Part shown: positions 28,164 through 39,230 of the stretch, in pieces
How the letters are laid out: each line of letters begins with the position of its first letter
Position numbering within the stretch: position 1 is the stretch's first letter
Assembly: GCF_019649055.1 (NCBI RefSeq)
Contig: NW_026570229.1
Location: 1,240,001-1,304,000, forward strand
DNA length: 64,000 bases
DNA from: Paramacrobiotus metropolitanus
Lineage: Eukaryota; Tardigrada; Eutardigrada; Parachela; Macrobiotidae
Direction of reading: 5' to 3'
The notes under the pieces: generated by a model
What the model saw: only the letters and a program-made list of their open reading frames with translations
Databases searched by the model: none
What the model was told of the DNA's origin: nothing
Position numbers and translations under genes: made by a program

Positions 28164-28554
28164 TGTCAGATATGACACAGAGGCAGATGGAAAATGGGGC
28201 AAATATCGCCTTTATTGGTACAATAAAGCAACAACAACAACACAAAAACCAACAGAAAACCCAATGCGGGAAAAGCTGGAAAAAGTGCCTGCAGTGCGCT
28301 GGTGAGGAATCGTGATTAATGATTCCGCGTGCTGCGGGTATGCAACAGCTGATGCTGCAAAGCATGGAATCGCCCGTAGGCGCAGGGCTCCACCCCCAAG
28401 AGTGCAGAGAAATGCGCTGATTGGTCAGCGTAGACAAAGTATACGCTGAGTAAGCAGCGTAATAGCGCGGCACGAATGGAGTAGCCATGTGCGGGCGGGC
28501 GACAGAGCAAAGCCACAAGAGGTGTCTACCGCCTCGAGTGAGCGGTCTCTGACA
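28164..28554 (-). repeat. 5' LTR of the giant element (right copy)
   Basis: Same boundaries TGTCAGA...TCTGACA. It should hold the promoter; I see no clear TATA box. The AATAAA signal is on the minus strand near 28215-28210. On its right edge it directly abuts the 21-bp repeat array of the foldback element, with no shared target repeat. Confidence 0.92.
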
Positions 28555-28559
28555 CTCTA

Positions 28560-28810
28560 AAGGTCATCAACCTTTCTGCCAGAGCTCATCAACCTTTCTC
28601 TAAAGGTTATCAACCTTTCTGCCGAAGTGACCCACCAGTGGTAATCCACATTTCTGCCGAGGATTATTCACGTTTTTGGAAAGGCTGTTTACTTTCTGCC
28701 AGAGGCCATCTGCCTTACTAGAGAGAACATCCAGTTTTCTGCCAGAGGGCATCCATCTTACTGGAATGGGCATCCATCTTTCTGCCAGAGGTTATCCATG
28801 AATCTCCCGA
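28560..28810 (-). repeat. Left array of the 21-bp repeat
   Basis: Copies of TCATCAACCTTTCTGCCAGA, clean next to the LTR and more degenerate inward (CCATCTTTCTGCCAGAGG). It pairs with the array at 30330-30535. Confidence 0.9.
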
Positions 28811-30329
28811 CGGTATCCAATACTCCTAACAACGACGCCAATGCACCCATTGTAGCTCCTTTTGCTCATCGTTCCTCTAGCTCGTTGAAAAGCAAATTAA
28901 TTAATGGTTTTTTTAAACGCTTGGCCTGGATGTTGAATAAGCAAGCGAAGCGATTCACTGAAGCCGCCCTGAACTGACGACAACAGTGACTTACAATGAG
29001 CAAAACTGGCACGAAAAAAATAATATGACAAGTGCATAATTATCGACGCATCCACCTTTCTGCCGAACCGGTGTCGGCGCTCATTCATCACATCAAACTT
29101 TTGCGCAATGTAAGCATTGTCTGTCACAGTTTTCACTATCCGAATTCCCTTATTAGTTAAACCACTTGCCTATGATCAAACATGCAGACGCAAAGTACAA
29201 ACTACGAACACAGTCGACATAATATTACCTCTTAACCGAAAAGTGAAATAATTGTGTTGCACAATAAGATCAATAGACACCGCCGGCAGAAAGGTTGATG
29301 ACCTTCACAGAAAGGTTGATGACCTTTCAGAAAGGTTGATGACCCTCCTTGAACGTCCGCAACCGGCAGCACGGCAGATTGGAGAATGGTGGGCTTACAA
29401 TGAAATCCCATCCACTAACCTGCCCGAACGCGTACATCTTTCTGCCGAATCAACTCTGCCTTTGACTGACCTAACAACGAGGCCACTGTGTGCATTCATG
29501 CCCATTGTGATTGCGGCGCATGCCGCCACTTCTCAGGCAGAAAGATGGCGCAGATATGTCTTTTCGAGCTGCCTGTACAGTGTATATGCCATTTTAGTCG
29601 TCTTTCCATATCCCAGTTGAGTTTTTTATTTCCGTAATTCAAAGTGACCTTAATCATTGAGATGTGCGAGAAGCCAATTAGTTAGCTGAATAGCTGATTG
29701 GAAAGCCTAAATAATTCGCTTCTCGCACATCTAAGTGGTTAACGTCAATTTTAAATTCCGGAAATAAAAAATTCAATTATGATATGGATGACGACTAAGA
29801 TGGCATATAAACTGTATTTACACAGGTAGAGCGATAGGCAGACGAAAGACATACGAGACACAGACTCGTACCTGCGGCCACCTTTCTGCCGAGCAGTGGC
29901 GGCATGTATTGATCTCTCAATGGATCTCAATGCTCATAATGGCGTCTTTGTTGTATCAGTGGAGCCGACAATGATTTGGCAGAAATGTGGGCGCGTTGCG
30001 GCAGATTCGTGGATGAGCCGTCTCGTACACCGTTCTGCCAGCCTGTGATTTCATTGTACATCCACCATCCTCCAACCTGCCTTCCTGCAAGTTGCAAATA
30101 TCAAACCACAACCCGTCCATATCCTGGTGCGCCATGTACGCAGTGAAAAAGCCTGCATGATAGTCCTTACATGCATTTTGCATTTAGGCAAACAAAGTAT
30201 CAATTTACCGAAACGAAAAACCGAAATAATTTTTTTATAACGAAATACAATAACAATTAGGCCAGAACAAGCTAAGTGTTCAGCGAAACACGTGCACGAC
30301 TTCCTTTACAGTTTACGGGACGTAGGACC

Positions 30330-30535
30330 TTCAGCAGAAAGGTTGATGATCTTTGGCAGAAAGGTTGATGACCTTTAGAGAAAGGTTGATGAGCTCTGGC
30401 AGAAAGGTTGATGACCTTTAAAGAAAGGTTGATGCGCTCTGGCAGAAAGGTTGATGACCTTTAGGGAAAGGTTGATGCGCTATGGCAGAAAGGTTGGTGA
30501 CCTTCATTGAACGTCAACCGTCAACCTGTCAACCT
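30330..30535 (+). repeat. Right array of the 21-bp repeat
   Basis: About nine alternating copies of GGCAGAAAGGTTGATGACCTTTA- and GAGAAAGGTTGATGAGCTCT-like units, inverted with respect to the array at 28560-28810. Confidence 0.9.
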
Positions 30536-30558
30536 TCCTGCCGGCTACATGTGCTCTT

Positions 30559-30855
30559 ATGTCGGCTCAGTCCTGGACATCGGTGATCGCTGGTCAGGCA
30601 GGCGGCGCTGCGGCTGCTGCGGGACAGGTCAGCACGTACATTTCCGCTGACGGGTCCGTTGTCAATACTGCGCACGGAGGACGAGGCGAGAACGTCTACA
30701 TCGACAGCAACGGATGGGTCCATACCTTCACCTCCGGGACGGTCGCCAGCGGCACTGAGCGCCGGCGCGTTGGCAGCCGCAGTCTTTTTAACGATCACTG
30801 TTGTAGTGGTTCGTGCCTTGATCCTGTTTCCGGCTATCCCGGTTTCTGTCAGTGA
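30559..30855 (+). pseudogene. Cystine-knot peptide gene copy, 5'-truncated
   Basis: A 98-codon frame homologous to the peptide gene at 49816 (shared QSWTSV, AGQAGGAAAAAGQ and GTVASGTE) and to the one at 54975 (GYPGFC ending). The signal-peptide part is missing: directly upstream lies foldback-element sequence instead of the hydrophobic leader seen in the relatives. In the cysteine domain the first two of six cysteines are replaced (ERRRVGSRS instead of ECRRVGSRC), leaving four. A product would be neither secreted nor correctly cross-linked, so this is a broken copy. Homology to the 3' part of the gene at 52515 continues past the stop for ~80 bp. Confidence 0.7.
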
Positions 30856-31274
30856 GCACACTCGTAGCGCCAACCCTGTTGGATCTTGTCGGCGTTGTTT
30901 TGATATTTTGCTCTACGGAAATCGCGCTTGCCAGTGGCTCAAAATAATGGACATGTTGCGATTTGAATAACCGCTTTCTTTCCAAATGAAGTGCAGTTTT
31001 TGTGCTTATAAACTGTCATGTCGGGTTGGTCTCTCATAATTCACTTGCAGTAAAAAGTAGCAACAAAGATTTTTAATTGAGATTTTTTAGAGAAAAAGAG
31101 TCAACCATAATTGCAGTGTACGAAAGCAAATAAATGCAACGACGCATGGCCGGTTCTTAAGTTCCAAAAAACATCTCCGAAAAGCAATTTGGTATCACTA
31201 GAGTAGTTCTTTTAACAGTCGGGTTTGAAGTTTTAAAGTTTCCAGTCTTTGCGAGTGTCATGGCAGGTTATTGC

Positions 31275-33386
31275 CTAACGGTACGCGATGCTCACGCAAA
31301 GATCAATGACTGCATTTGCAGCAGTTTCCATGCTTGTCAAGATTTTATGAAGAGTTTGCTGCGTAACAACATAGGAACACGGCGCAGCCAGAAGTGATCC
31401 TAATAATGGCGTGATCGACACCACCTGTCGAAACGTTGCAAGAACCCCTTGAGGTCTTTGATTGGCCGGGTCTTGCACGGGCGAAAACTTATACTCGTTG
31501 CCTGATAAAGACAAGTCTGGAATATGCGCCGCGACTTCTTTCTCCAACAGCTTAACCCCAATTCCAAGAGTAGCAGCTGTTGCTGCCAGTGTTGCGGCAT
31601 CCAGTTCCAGTTGGTGCATATAGAAAGTGCATTGTTTGGAAATCCTTAATTGCTCAGCTTTGGCAGAAAGGTCTGCAACATCTTATAATGTAAGCATTGA
31701 CTGTATAAAGTTTAAAGTAAGTGTGCTATATGGTGGCCCTACTCTAGTGCTTCGACGTGATCTGCAGTGGCCGTAGTGCCACTAGCACAAACTAAAGATT
31801 TTTCTGACCATATCATACAGTCCTTTTGCAGCTAAAAATATACAGTAATTAACTAACACTCACCAGGTAAATGAATCAGACCAGATACACCCGAAGACAG
31901 GGAGACCTTCCACAACTGGCTCCTCAGGTAGTCCACATTTTCATGGATGATCTTTTTCCGGAGCATAACCAGGGGGGCTAGGGAATGCAGGAACATTTCC
32001 CGTTTTAAATCAGACAGAGCGTTCAGAAGCCTTTGTTGCAGTTTGGAAAAATCATACTTGAGCGGTTCGTAATTGTATTAGGAAAATATTCTCCTGTTCA
32101 ATTTGCTCTGACCCAAGCTGTGTAATAATGTCGCTTCTGACTTGCTCCAGAATTTCGTCATCGGACTTGCTCTCTGATCTTTTAGGATAGCACCGGCGCT
32201 GGTTCCACACAGCAGTGTGAATTTTTGTACGAACGAAAAAGAATTTCTTGCCCTGCTTCCTAGCTTGCTCGGCTAACCAAAGGTCGCTCTCTGAAAAGCG
32301 GGTGCTGGATAGTATCAAATAGAAATTATAGCGGGTGAAATTGATCTTTTCAAGATAAGTGTCTCGTGGGAAGCTTGGTGTGCCAACGCCCGGTAGATCC
32401 CAGTACAGCAACAGTTTGTTGTCGGGATGAGGGTACGATTGTATGGTGGCTGTGGTCTCTGTGATCCCTACGGCCGCGCCTCCTTCTTCCTCGGCGGTTA
32501 CGTTACGGCTACAGTTAATGAAGCTAGATTTACCAGCACCGCTCTGACCGATAACGGCGATATTGAGAGGAACACTTTTCCAGTAGTCATTTTTCTCAGT
32601 CAAAAGTCGAGCAAAACCCACGGAACCGAGAGAGGTCAGAAATACTTCTTTTTTAAAGTCCGGCAGAGCACTGAGAAGCTGTCCTTGCAGTTTCCAGAAA
32701 TCGTATTTGTCCTGTTCATAACTGTCAATCAGAAAGATATTGTCTCTCTGCGCTGGCTCTAGATTGCAGTTGTCAATCATATCGCTTCTGATGCCCTGAA
32801 GAATCTCGTTGCCCATCTTGCCCTTGCATTCTTGAGGGTGCAATCTCCGCCAGTCGCGCAAAAGAGAGTCGCTTTTTGTTTGAACAAAGAAAAGCTTTTT
32901 GCCACGTCTTTCGATTTCCTTGTTTAACCACAGATTTTCAGTTCAGTTTTGATACTCCTATGCGGACGTATTTCAGTTGAAATACGTCCGCATAGGAGTA
33001 TCAAAAAGAAATCGTAGTGGCTGAAATTGATCTTATCCAGATAGGTTTCTCGTGGAAAGTTTGGTGTATTGACGCCCGGTACTTCCCAGTAGATGAGCGA
33101 ACAAATTTTAGGGTGGGGGTAGCTTGTTATAGTTGGTGTGATTTCCGTAATTCCAACGGGTGCACCGCTTTCGTCCTCAGCGGTAATATTACGACAATTG
33201 TTAATATAGGCAGATTTTCCAGCTCCACTCTGACCGAGGACTGCGATATTTAAAGGAACACTTTTCCCACGATCACTGGGCTCATTCAAAGGGCGACTGA
33301 GCGGCATGCTTCCTCGATTTCTTTTTGATCCTGTTCGCTAAGAGAATCGACGGGCGCTTGGAGGTTACGATCTGCGGTGCGCTCCA
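31275..33386 (-). pseudogene. IRG-family GTPase pseudogene with two tandem GTPase domains
   Basis: Remains of an immunity-related GTPase gene. Two GTPase domains follow each other: the first (33307-32600) has a P-loop GQSGAGKSA, an EVPGVNTP switch and TKSD; its end fuses to the second (32680-32052), with GQSGAGKSS and DLPGVGTP. After a frame change near 32060 comes the usual helical tail and a splice donor GTGAGT at 31863, then the C-terminal helical exon 31672-31275. The intron position matches the two intact paralogues. Lesions: a frame change near 33300 just after the N-terminal helix (ATG 33386), a 60-bp palindromic insertion at 32947-33006, and the change near 32060. Tandem IRGs are known in vertebrates; this one is dead. 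Confidence 0.75.
32947..33006. repeat. Perfect 60-bp palindrome inside the IRG pseudogene
   Basis: 29-bp arms beginning TTTTGATACTCC, with a 2-base loop (GT). One arm is the normal coding sequence of the GTPase domain; the other is its inverted duplicate, after which the gene resumes out of frame. Confidence 0.95.
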
Positions 33387-35313
33387 TTCCCAAAAGAATA
33401 TTCTAACTTTGGATGAAATCAAAAACTTTGCCGAAAATAGTGGCCACAGGTAATGCCGTTTATTTGACTACTAATCGGCAGTTACATGCCGCCTGTGTGC
33501 ACTTTAATTTAGTAGTGATTACCTGCATATCGGGGAAATAAAAAGACCTAACTTATTACGGCTTTACTGTGCTCCGTAATTCTTAACTGGACCGAACATG
33601 TTTCCCGCGTTTTGTCTTGAACCCATTCTGTTCTCTTTTTCCCGCAATCTCCAGTTTTATTGCCTTGTGATAAAACTGCGGTCTCTTTAACTTCCAAGCA
33701 GCAACGATAAAACTAATCCTGTTATTACTCGTTTCAATAGATCAAAGCAACAATCGCGTCTCGAACGCGGCTTCTTTGAGTTTGATTTATCAAAACGTAA
33801 TTATAACACCATGTAAGTACGTGCACCTGTATGATTGAATAGTATCCATCAGAAAACGATTTTGCCCTGCATGTTATCAAGTCACGATATTGCACCTTTT
33901 CAAGAAAAATGTTTGCCGACCTTTTAGGTTTGAGGAAACCGATTCAAAAATATTATAAAACAAAACAAACAGCCTTTGTAAGTTCCTTAACAGCACACTA
34001 AGATCTTAATGGGCGACAGTCGTAACAAGCCTAATGAGGTCTTAATAACTGAAAATCTGAACTGGCACTGCAGTAAAACTGTCATCCATTCAAACGCGAT
34101 AATCGCCAAAAAAAGTCGTTAAAATGTGCAGGTACGAATCGACCATATAAGAAAAAGAAGATTTGTTTGAGTAAATATAGAGATATAGTATAATAAGTAC
34201 TGGAGTCCAGCTGAGCGTTATACTGAAACCGTTGTCTGCCTAGTTCGTCAGTTCCAAAGTCACCGGAATGGTGTCATGATGAGGCCGGCGGGTCGGAAAG
34301 CTAACACTGCTCTGGAATGTGGTATGCTCCGACATGTTGTTAGACAAGCAGTTTGAGGGGCATGCAGTCACGCACCAGACTCCGAGGTTGACATCGCTTC
34401 ATGATGGGATAATTTTTCCGATAAAACCCGTAAACCGGACACTCTTCTGTGCGCAGCCGGGCAGACCAGAGTGTCCCAAGCTTTTAGGACATGGCGAATC
34501 GGTGCTGGAGGCGGCTCGGCCACATCGCTAAGCGATGTGGCCCGGGCGATGTAGGTGACACCGGTTGTGCATAGGTGATCAGGAGACGGAACGAGAAAGC
34601 CGAAGCCATTAAATTTCTACTTAAATATTTCCACGACACCATCTTGCTGCTCTGCAGTTGAATTTTCGTGCCGCTATCAGCGGAACGAAATTAAGTCGGC
34701 ACGGCTACGGCATTATGCACTTTACTCCGCCGTTATTTTATTTTATGATCCATTCAAGCCAAAGCATGAAGCGCCGTAACTTCCACCGTACTGTGAGACG
34801 AGGCCTCACTAGCGTTCACGCCCGTGGCGCTAGGCGCTACGCCTTTGGATTTCGTGTCTGTGTTGTGTCTCGCTTCTGATTGGCTTGTGTTTTGTTAGTG
34901 GGCGCGGCATAGCACGTGCCGCACACTGTTGAATTGGCTCTACGCTTTACGATCGAGCTGCGCCGATCAGTATTGATTTTCGGTTGTCGGAATTTTCAAT
35001 ATTATTAAAGTCAGCAATTAGCGGTGCGACGTCTAGTGTTTTCGCTTAGTTCGCAATCCAGATCGCATTGCTCACTCCACAGGATCTATCCCGTTTAGGT
35101 CTCTGTCCTTAGATCACAGCTGGATCTAGCATTAGAGTACTTTAAAAAATAGATTGGTTTAAACTTACAGCAAACGTGTAGATACACCTGTTTTTCAAAC
35201 AAAGAACAGTTGCCACTAAAATGGCAATCACATTACTGCAGCTTCAAATTAACATCCAAAAGTAACACCAAAACAGTCAATGCTACCCTTAGAGCCATAA
35301 AACATCGTGAGCC
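33387..35313. other. Intergenic region
   Basis: No gene recognised. The AT-rich parts hold no long frames. A 25-bp near-perfect palindrome, GGCCACATCGCT-A-AGCGATGTGGCC, sits at 34518-34542. Confidence 0.6.
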
Positions 35314-35321
35314 GCGACGTA

Positions 35322-35484
35322 GGGGTAATACTAATGAATGTTACTGGTACTGGTAGTGTTACTGGTAGTGGTACATTATAATGGTACTGGTACTGGTACT
35401 GGTAGTAAAAATGGTACTGTTACTGGTAGTGGTCCTGGTTGTGTTAGTGGCATCACGTAATGGTACTGGTACTGTTATGGTAAT
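35322..35484 (+). repeat. Left inverted repeat of the 4.6-kb transposon
   Basis: GGGGTAATACTAATGAATG followed by imperfect GGTACTGGTAGT repeats. It matches the complement of 39750-39921 closely, including the non-repetitive phrase GTGTTAGTGGCATCACGTAA. Confidence 0.9.
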
Positions 35485-35912
35485 GTGAAAAATAAAATTT
35501 TTTAGGATATGTTGTTAAATTTTGGAGAAAAACTTCATATACCATCGCTGCCGCATGACACGCGTTGACCTTTTACAAAATTACAATTTTAAGCAGTTTT
35601 TAATGTTTTGGTGCAGTTCTTATGTTTTAATGTGCCACTATTGTTACCTGACATGAACAGAATCAATAATGAACTGTAGGTCAGCTTCAGCGAAATGTAA
35701 TTATCACGCAAAGGGGCAAATACAGTGTATCCGCAAAAGCATCCGGAAAATAAAAAATTGTTTGCCCGATGACAATATGACATTACAAATTATAAGCACT
35801 AGGAATTCATCGCAGTTCAGTTAAACCTAAATTGTTGGGATTTTTGGAGCTGCTCATTCACAGCCACCACAGCTGATTAGTTCGCCATTACATCGTATAA
35901 CTATTTCAAGAC

Positions 35913-36855
35913 ATGGACGGGGACAGACTACCTGATGTTTTGTCTGAGGATGAAGACTGTTTCCAGGACTCCGAAGAGAATGGCTTGCTGGAAGATCTGG
36001 ACGATACCGTTACAGATTCCGCGCATAATATTACAGTGACAACACAAAATTCATCCAATGCCGACAACAAGTACGTAAATAATGTAGCTGAAGTTTTTGT
36101 TTGTAATGATGGGTAATACTCTGTCGGCACTGTGTTAAACCGAACTAAATAAAATTAGTATCGCTGCCTAAGTACAAAAGCAGACGTGGCACCGAAATAA
36201 AGCATAATAAGCCGTTTGTGTCGTTTTTAAAGATCAGGAGGATCAGGAGGTGGTCATCCAGGAAGATGAAGTGACAGAAATCGATGGCTATTCGGTTGTG
36301 AAGGCAGGATTTGCTGAAGCCATCAGTACTGCGGAGGTCGCTTATTTTATTTTCAAAGCTAGCCAAAACGAGATTCCCGGGAGTGCACTCAGCCGAATTC
36401 CGTTTAAAATTCAGAAGAATGGGATTTTTTTGAATAATACGAATGCGTTGGAATATTCAAGCGATTTACTTTCCGACAACAACGGAAAGTGGTACAGGGT
36501 TGCGGTTCGAAAACCTAATCCAGGAGAATACGAACTGTGGCTACTTCAGGACTGTAATAAAAATACCGCGAAATGTTGTGGCTGCACACGAAAGTTCAAA
36601 AAGGCTGATGATATACCATTACCGCCAAATGATCTAGTGTTTGTAACAGTCGGTCGTCACCCATATCCATTGTCTGGAAGTGAGAAGGGAAAACCTGGAA
36701 ATGTGTATGTTCACGCTGTTTCCAGCTGTCTCGAACAAGTGTCAAGACGCGTGGAAGTAGCGGAATTTTCTTCGGCGAAAAAATGCACTTCTGCGGCTAC
36801 TAAGAACAAGCTGCAGCCGGCACACGAAGAGGCGCTGTGGAAGCAATGGAAATAG
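35913..36855 (+). CDS. Transposon-borne protein with a putative Cys/His zinc site, two exons
   Basis: Exon 1 starts at ATG 35913 and ends near 36074 (donor GTAAAT); exon 2 starts near 36238 or 36241 (the acceptor is ambiguous) and ends at 36855, giving ~260 aa. The N-terminus is very acidic (MDGDRLPDVLSEDEDCF). Residues ~65-160 have beta-rich character (IPFKIQKNGIFLN; KWYRVAVRKPNPGEYELWLL). Then comes CCGCTRKF, followed ~50 residues later by VYVHAVSSCLE, a Cys-X2-Cys...His-X5-Cys arrangement that could bind zinc. No DDE triad is evident. As the only gene of its own between the inverted repeats it may help transposition or be a captured passenger. I do not recognise the family. Confidence 0.55.
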
Positions 36856-37296
36856 GAATGGGTCGTCGTATCCAATGTACGGAATTTTTGTTGTTATTAT
36901 TGCATTTAATGCTACTGCATTTAAATAACTGTTATCAGGCCTGTAACCCCTGTTGTCTCTTGAACGCAAAAGCACTGCAGTCGCTTTCTAACTGACCTAT
37001 GAGGTGCCGCTGCGAATAGAGTGGTTATTAATTTTTTTAACGCACCTCGCATTTGCTTAGGAAATTGTTATGGTCTTATAATACTTATCTATGGTCTGGC
37101 ATTTTGATGAGATGACCACTTAAGAATTATTCAGCATTTTGATTAGATGACCACTGGGCGCACTTTTAGTGCAATTTTTCACATCAGGTTGAATATAATA
37201 ACTCATGTGTGTTAGCTTTGTACTGATTACGTACATTCAATACACAGACAAAGTAGACTATCACTCATTAAACATCAATCGACAGCGGCGGCCTAA

Positions 37297-39230
37297 TCAC
37301 AGAGAAAATTTGGTCTGAATTCGCTCCCATCGGCGCCGCCCCATGATCGATGCCGCATTTCCTCGCTGTATTTCGATACTGATCCGTTGGCGAAGATATT
37401 CCGTGGCTCGTTTTTCGCCGGTTTCCTGACGTATTTTCTGTCCGAATTCCGTTATTGTTCGGACAGCTTCCGGTCCGGGCGGTACGAGCGTCTCAAAGCC
37501 CAGAGCACGGAATAGGTAGTCCTGGCCGATATCGCGATATTTCTCGATCTTGCTCTGCTCGGCCTGTGCTGCTGCTGCTCCCGCTCGTGCGGATGTCGCG
37601 ACGATGCGCGATATGGCCGTTGTATTGACGCACGTTGCGTCCCATGCCAACATCCGTCCTCTCTTCCATGGTGTCAAGGTAACGCCGTCTGGGCGCTTGC
37701 TGTCTGTAGGGAAGATACCTTGTGGCTTAGCTCGCTTTCAAAGCCGGTAGATGCGAGGCTGCGCTTCACAATGGCGTTCAGGCGTTTATGCGTAGGGATT
37801 CGTCCGCGGTTTTTTTTGCAGCTTAAGCCGTGGTAGCCGCGGGCATCCGCCCACTCACCGCATACACAGCGGTATGGGATAATGATCGGTGCTCCAAGCC
37901 GTAAACCAACGGCGATTCGTACAGCTGAGTCTGTAAGGAGGTTGCCAAGGGAGGCAGCCGGAAGTGCACCCGACCATGCCCCGTTTTCTTTCGTGCTAAC
38001 ACCGTTCAATCTTGCCTGTTCGGAGATGTCGTTCCCAGCTGCCGTTCGTAATCGTTCAACGGTGTTTTGGACAATAGGATTGTCCCATAACTTCTGGACC
38101 GGTCGCGCGTCATGGTGTGGGAGGTCTTGTTGGGTTACTTCTTGCCATTCTGCAGCAGCATCACGATAGTAGATCTGTGGTTGGAACTCGATAATTTACG
38201 ATGTTAATGGAACCACCGAATAAGCAGAGGCCAGAAAGGCCGGAAGGGCAAGCTTTTCGACGCTTCGAATTCCGAGACCGCCTTCTTTTATCGGAATAGA
38301 TGCCTGCATCCATATGTCTTCAGTAATGCTGACATTGGTAATGCTAGTCAAGCTTTGGCAAATGATATCGTCAAATGGTTTTAACAGGGCTTTCTGTTGG
38401 TAGCATCGGCTGGCGCGCAGTTTATAGATCAGCTTTACTGTGCCCATGCTGCATCTTAACAAGTACAGAGCCTGGTGGGCCGGTATTAGATTTAGCCGCT
38501 CGGTCATTCGGGCGATTACCTCTGTAGCACCGATAAGTGCTCCTGCAACCGCATCATCATGGATTGGCGCACCGAGGTAATGGAGACCCTTCAGCTGGGG
38601 ACAAAGCAGGTCTGGGTACGCATGAAGAAACGCGTCGTACACAGTTTGGCGTTCTTCCTCGGAGCCTCCGATAACCATGAGCTCGCATTTTGCTATATTA
38701 AGCGTTAGCCCGCGCACTCGTAGCGCCACCTGCAGTGAGCAGAGATCGTCAGAGACATCTTCAGGGTCTCCGCCGAGCGCATCATCGTCAAGAAAACACT
38801 CTTTCAGCTTCGACTTCAGGCGTTTGTGAGGTCCAATAGTTGCAAGGCAGTACAGTAGCGGGCCTAGAGGGTCTCCTTGCTGGATGCCCGCCTGTGAAGA
38901 TACACTGTACTTGCCGTGTAACAGTATTGATGGTTCACCGTAGCACTGCCACACAAACGTGTAGTACTCCGGCATGAACTCTTCGGCAGATTTAAGTATG
39001 TAGTTTCGGTCAAGGGAATTGAAGGCGTTCATGACATCTAGTTTAAGGAAAACTTGTGGCTTGTCCAGAATTGCAGCATTTTCGATAAAACTGCGTGCGG
39101 CATGGACAGCGGCCTCCACACCCCCTTTCGTTGCGAAACCCAGCTGGATTGGGGGCAAAAACGAACCCAGTTGGAAAAATCCGACACAAAATCATGATCA
39201 AAAATTCGTTCGTCGAACCCTCGTCAAACC
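37297..39230 (-). pseudogene. Non-LTR retrotransposon, 5'-truncated, nested
   Basis: From 39158 it reads as reverse transcriptase: FLKLDVMNAFNSLDR (first catalytic Asp), GIQQGDPLGPLLY, ECFLDDDALGG (catalytic box) and LTLNIAKCELM, then thumb helices (LVLIPAHQALYLL-like). An in-frame TAA at 38198-38196 interrupts it; the same frame resumes to 37674 with a Cys/His motif (CVCGEWADARGYHGLSC). After a frameshift near 37675 comes an endonuclease-like end, DGVTLTPWKRGRMLAWDATC. The order RT, Cys/His finger, then a PD/WD motif resembles R2/R4-group elements with a restriction-like endonuclease. The 5' part of RT is missing beyond ~39230. Dead copy inside the 4.6-kb transposon. Confidence 0.75.

Larger units (their letters stand above)
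3820..28554 (-). mobile_element. Giant Ty3/gypsy-type LTR retrotransposon (24.7 kb)
   Basis: Two direct LTRs (387 and 391 bp, each TGTCAGA...TCTGACA) bound a 23.96-kb interior coded on the minus strand. From the 5' end (right): primer site, ~1-kb leader, gag, protease, RT, RNase H, integrase (the Ty3/gypsy order), AT-hook tail, spacer, ~7.5 kb of accessory coding sequence, second spacer, a 649-codon ORF, then 2.15 kb of 3' non-coding DNA. Usual Ty3/gypsy elements are 5-10 kb; a few giant lineages (for example Burro in planarians, Ogre in plants) exceed 20 kb. Real ATG starts occur only at 27148, 15985 and 8307. About a dozen frame changes interrupt coding. No target-site duplication is visible (TATTC to the left, CTCTA to the right). 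The protein-level class is secure; the intact coding plan is inferred. Confidence 0.92.
28555..30545. mobile_element. Foldback-type element: ~2-kb imperfect palindrome
   Basis: The two halves are reverse complements with indels, centred near 29696: GATGTGCGAGAAGC at 29661 pairs with its complement at 29718, and TACAATGAAATC near 29396 pairs with GATTTCATTGTA near 30046. Outermost are arrays of a ~21-bp unit: TCATCAACCTTTCTGCC on the left (28560-28810), its complement on the right (30330-30530) and a further patch at 29284-29346. No coding sequence is recognised. Long inverted repeats made of short tandem units are the hallmark of foldback elements. The left end abuts the LTR at 28554, and the right end runs into the truncated peptide gene. 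Confidence 0.75.

Noticed and set aside
34319-34531. 70-codon ORF next to a 25-bp palindrome
   Set aside because: No homology recognised and no supporting signals.
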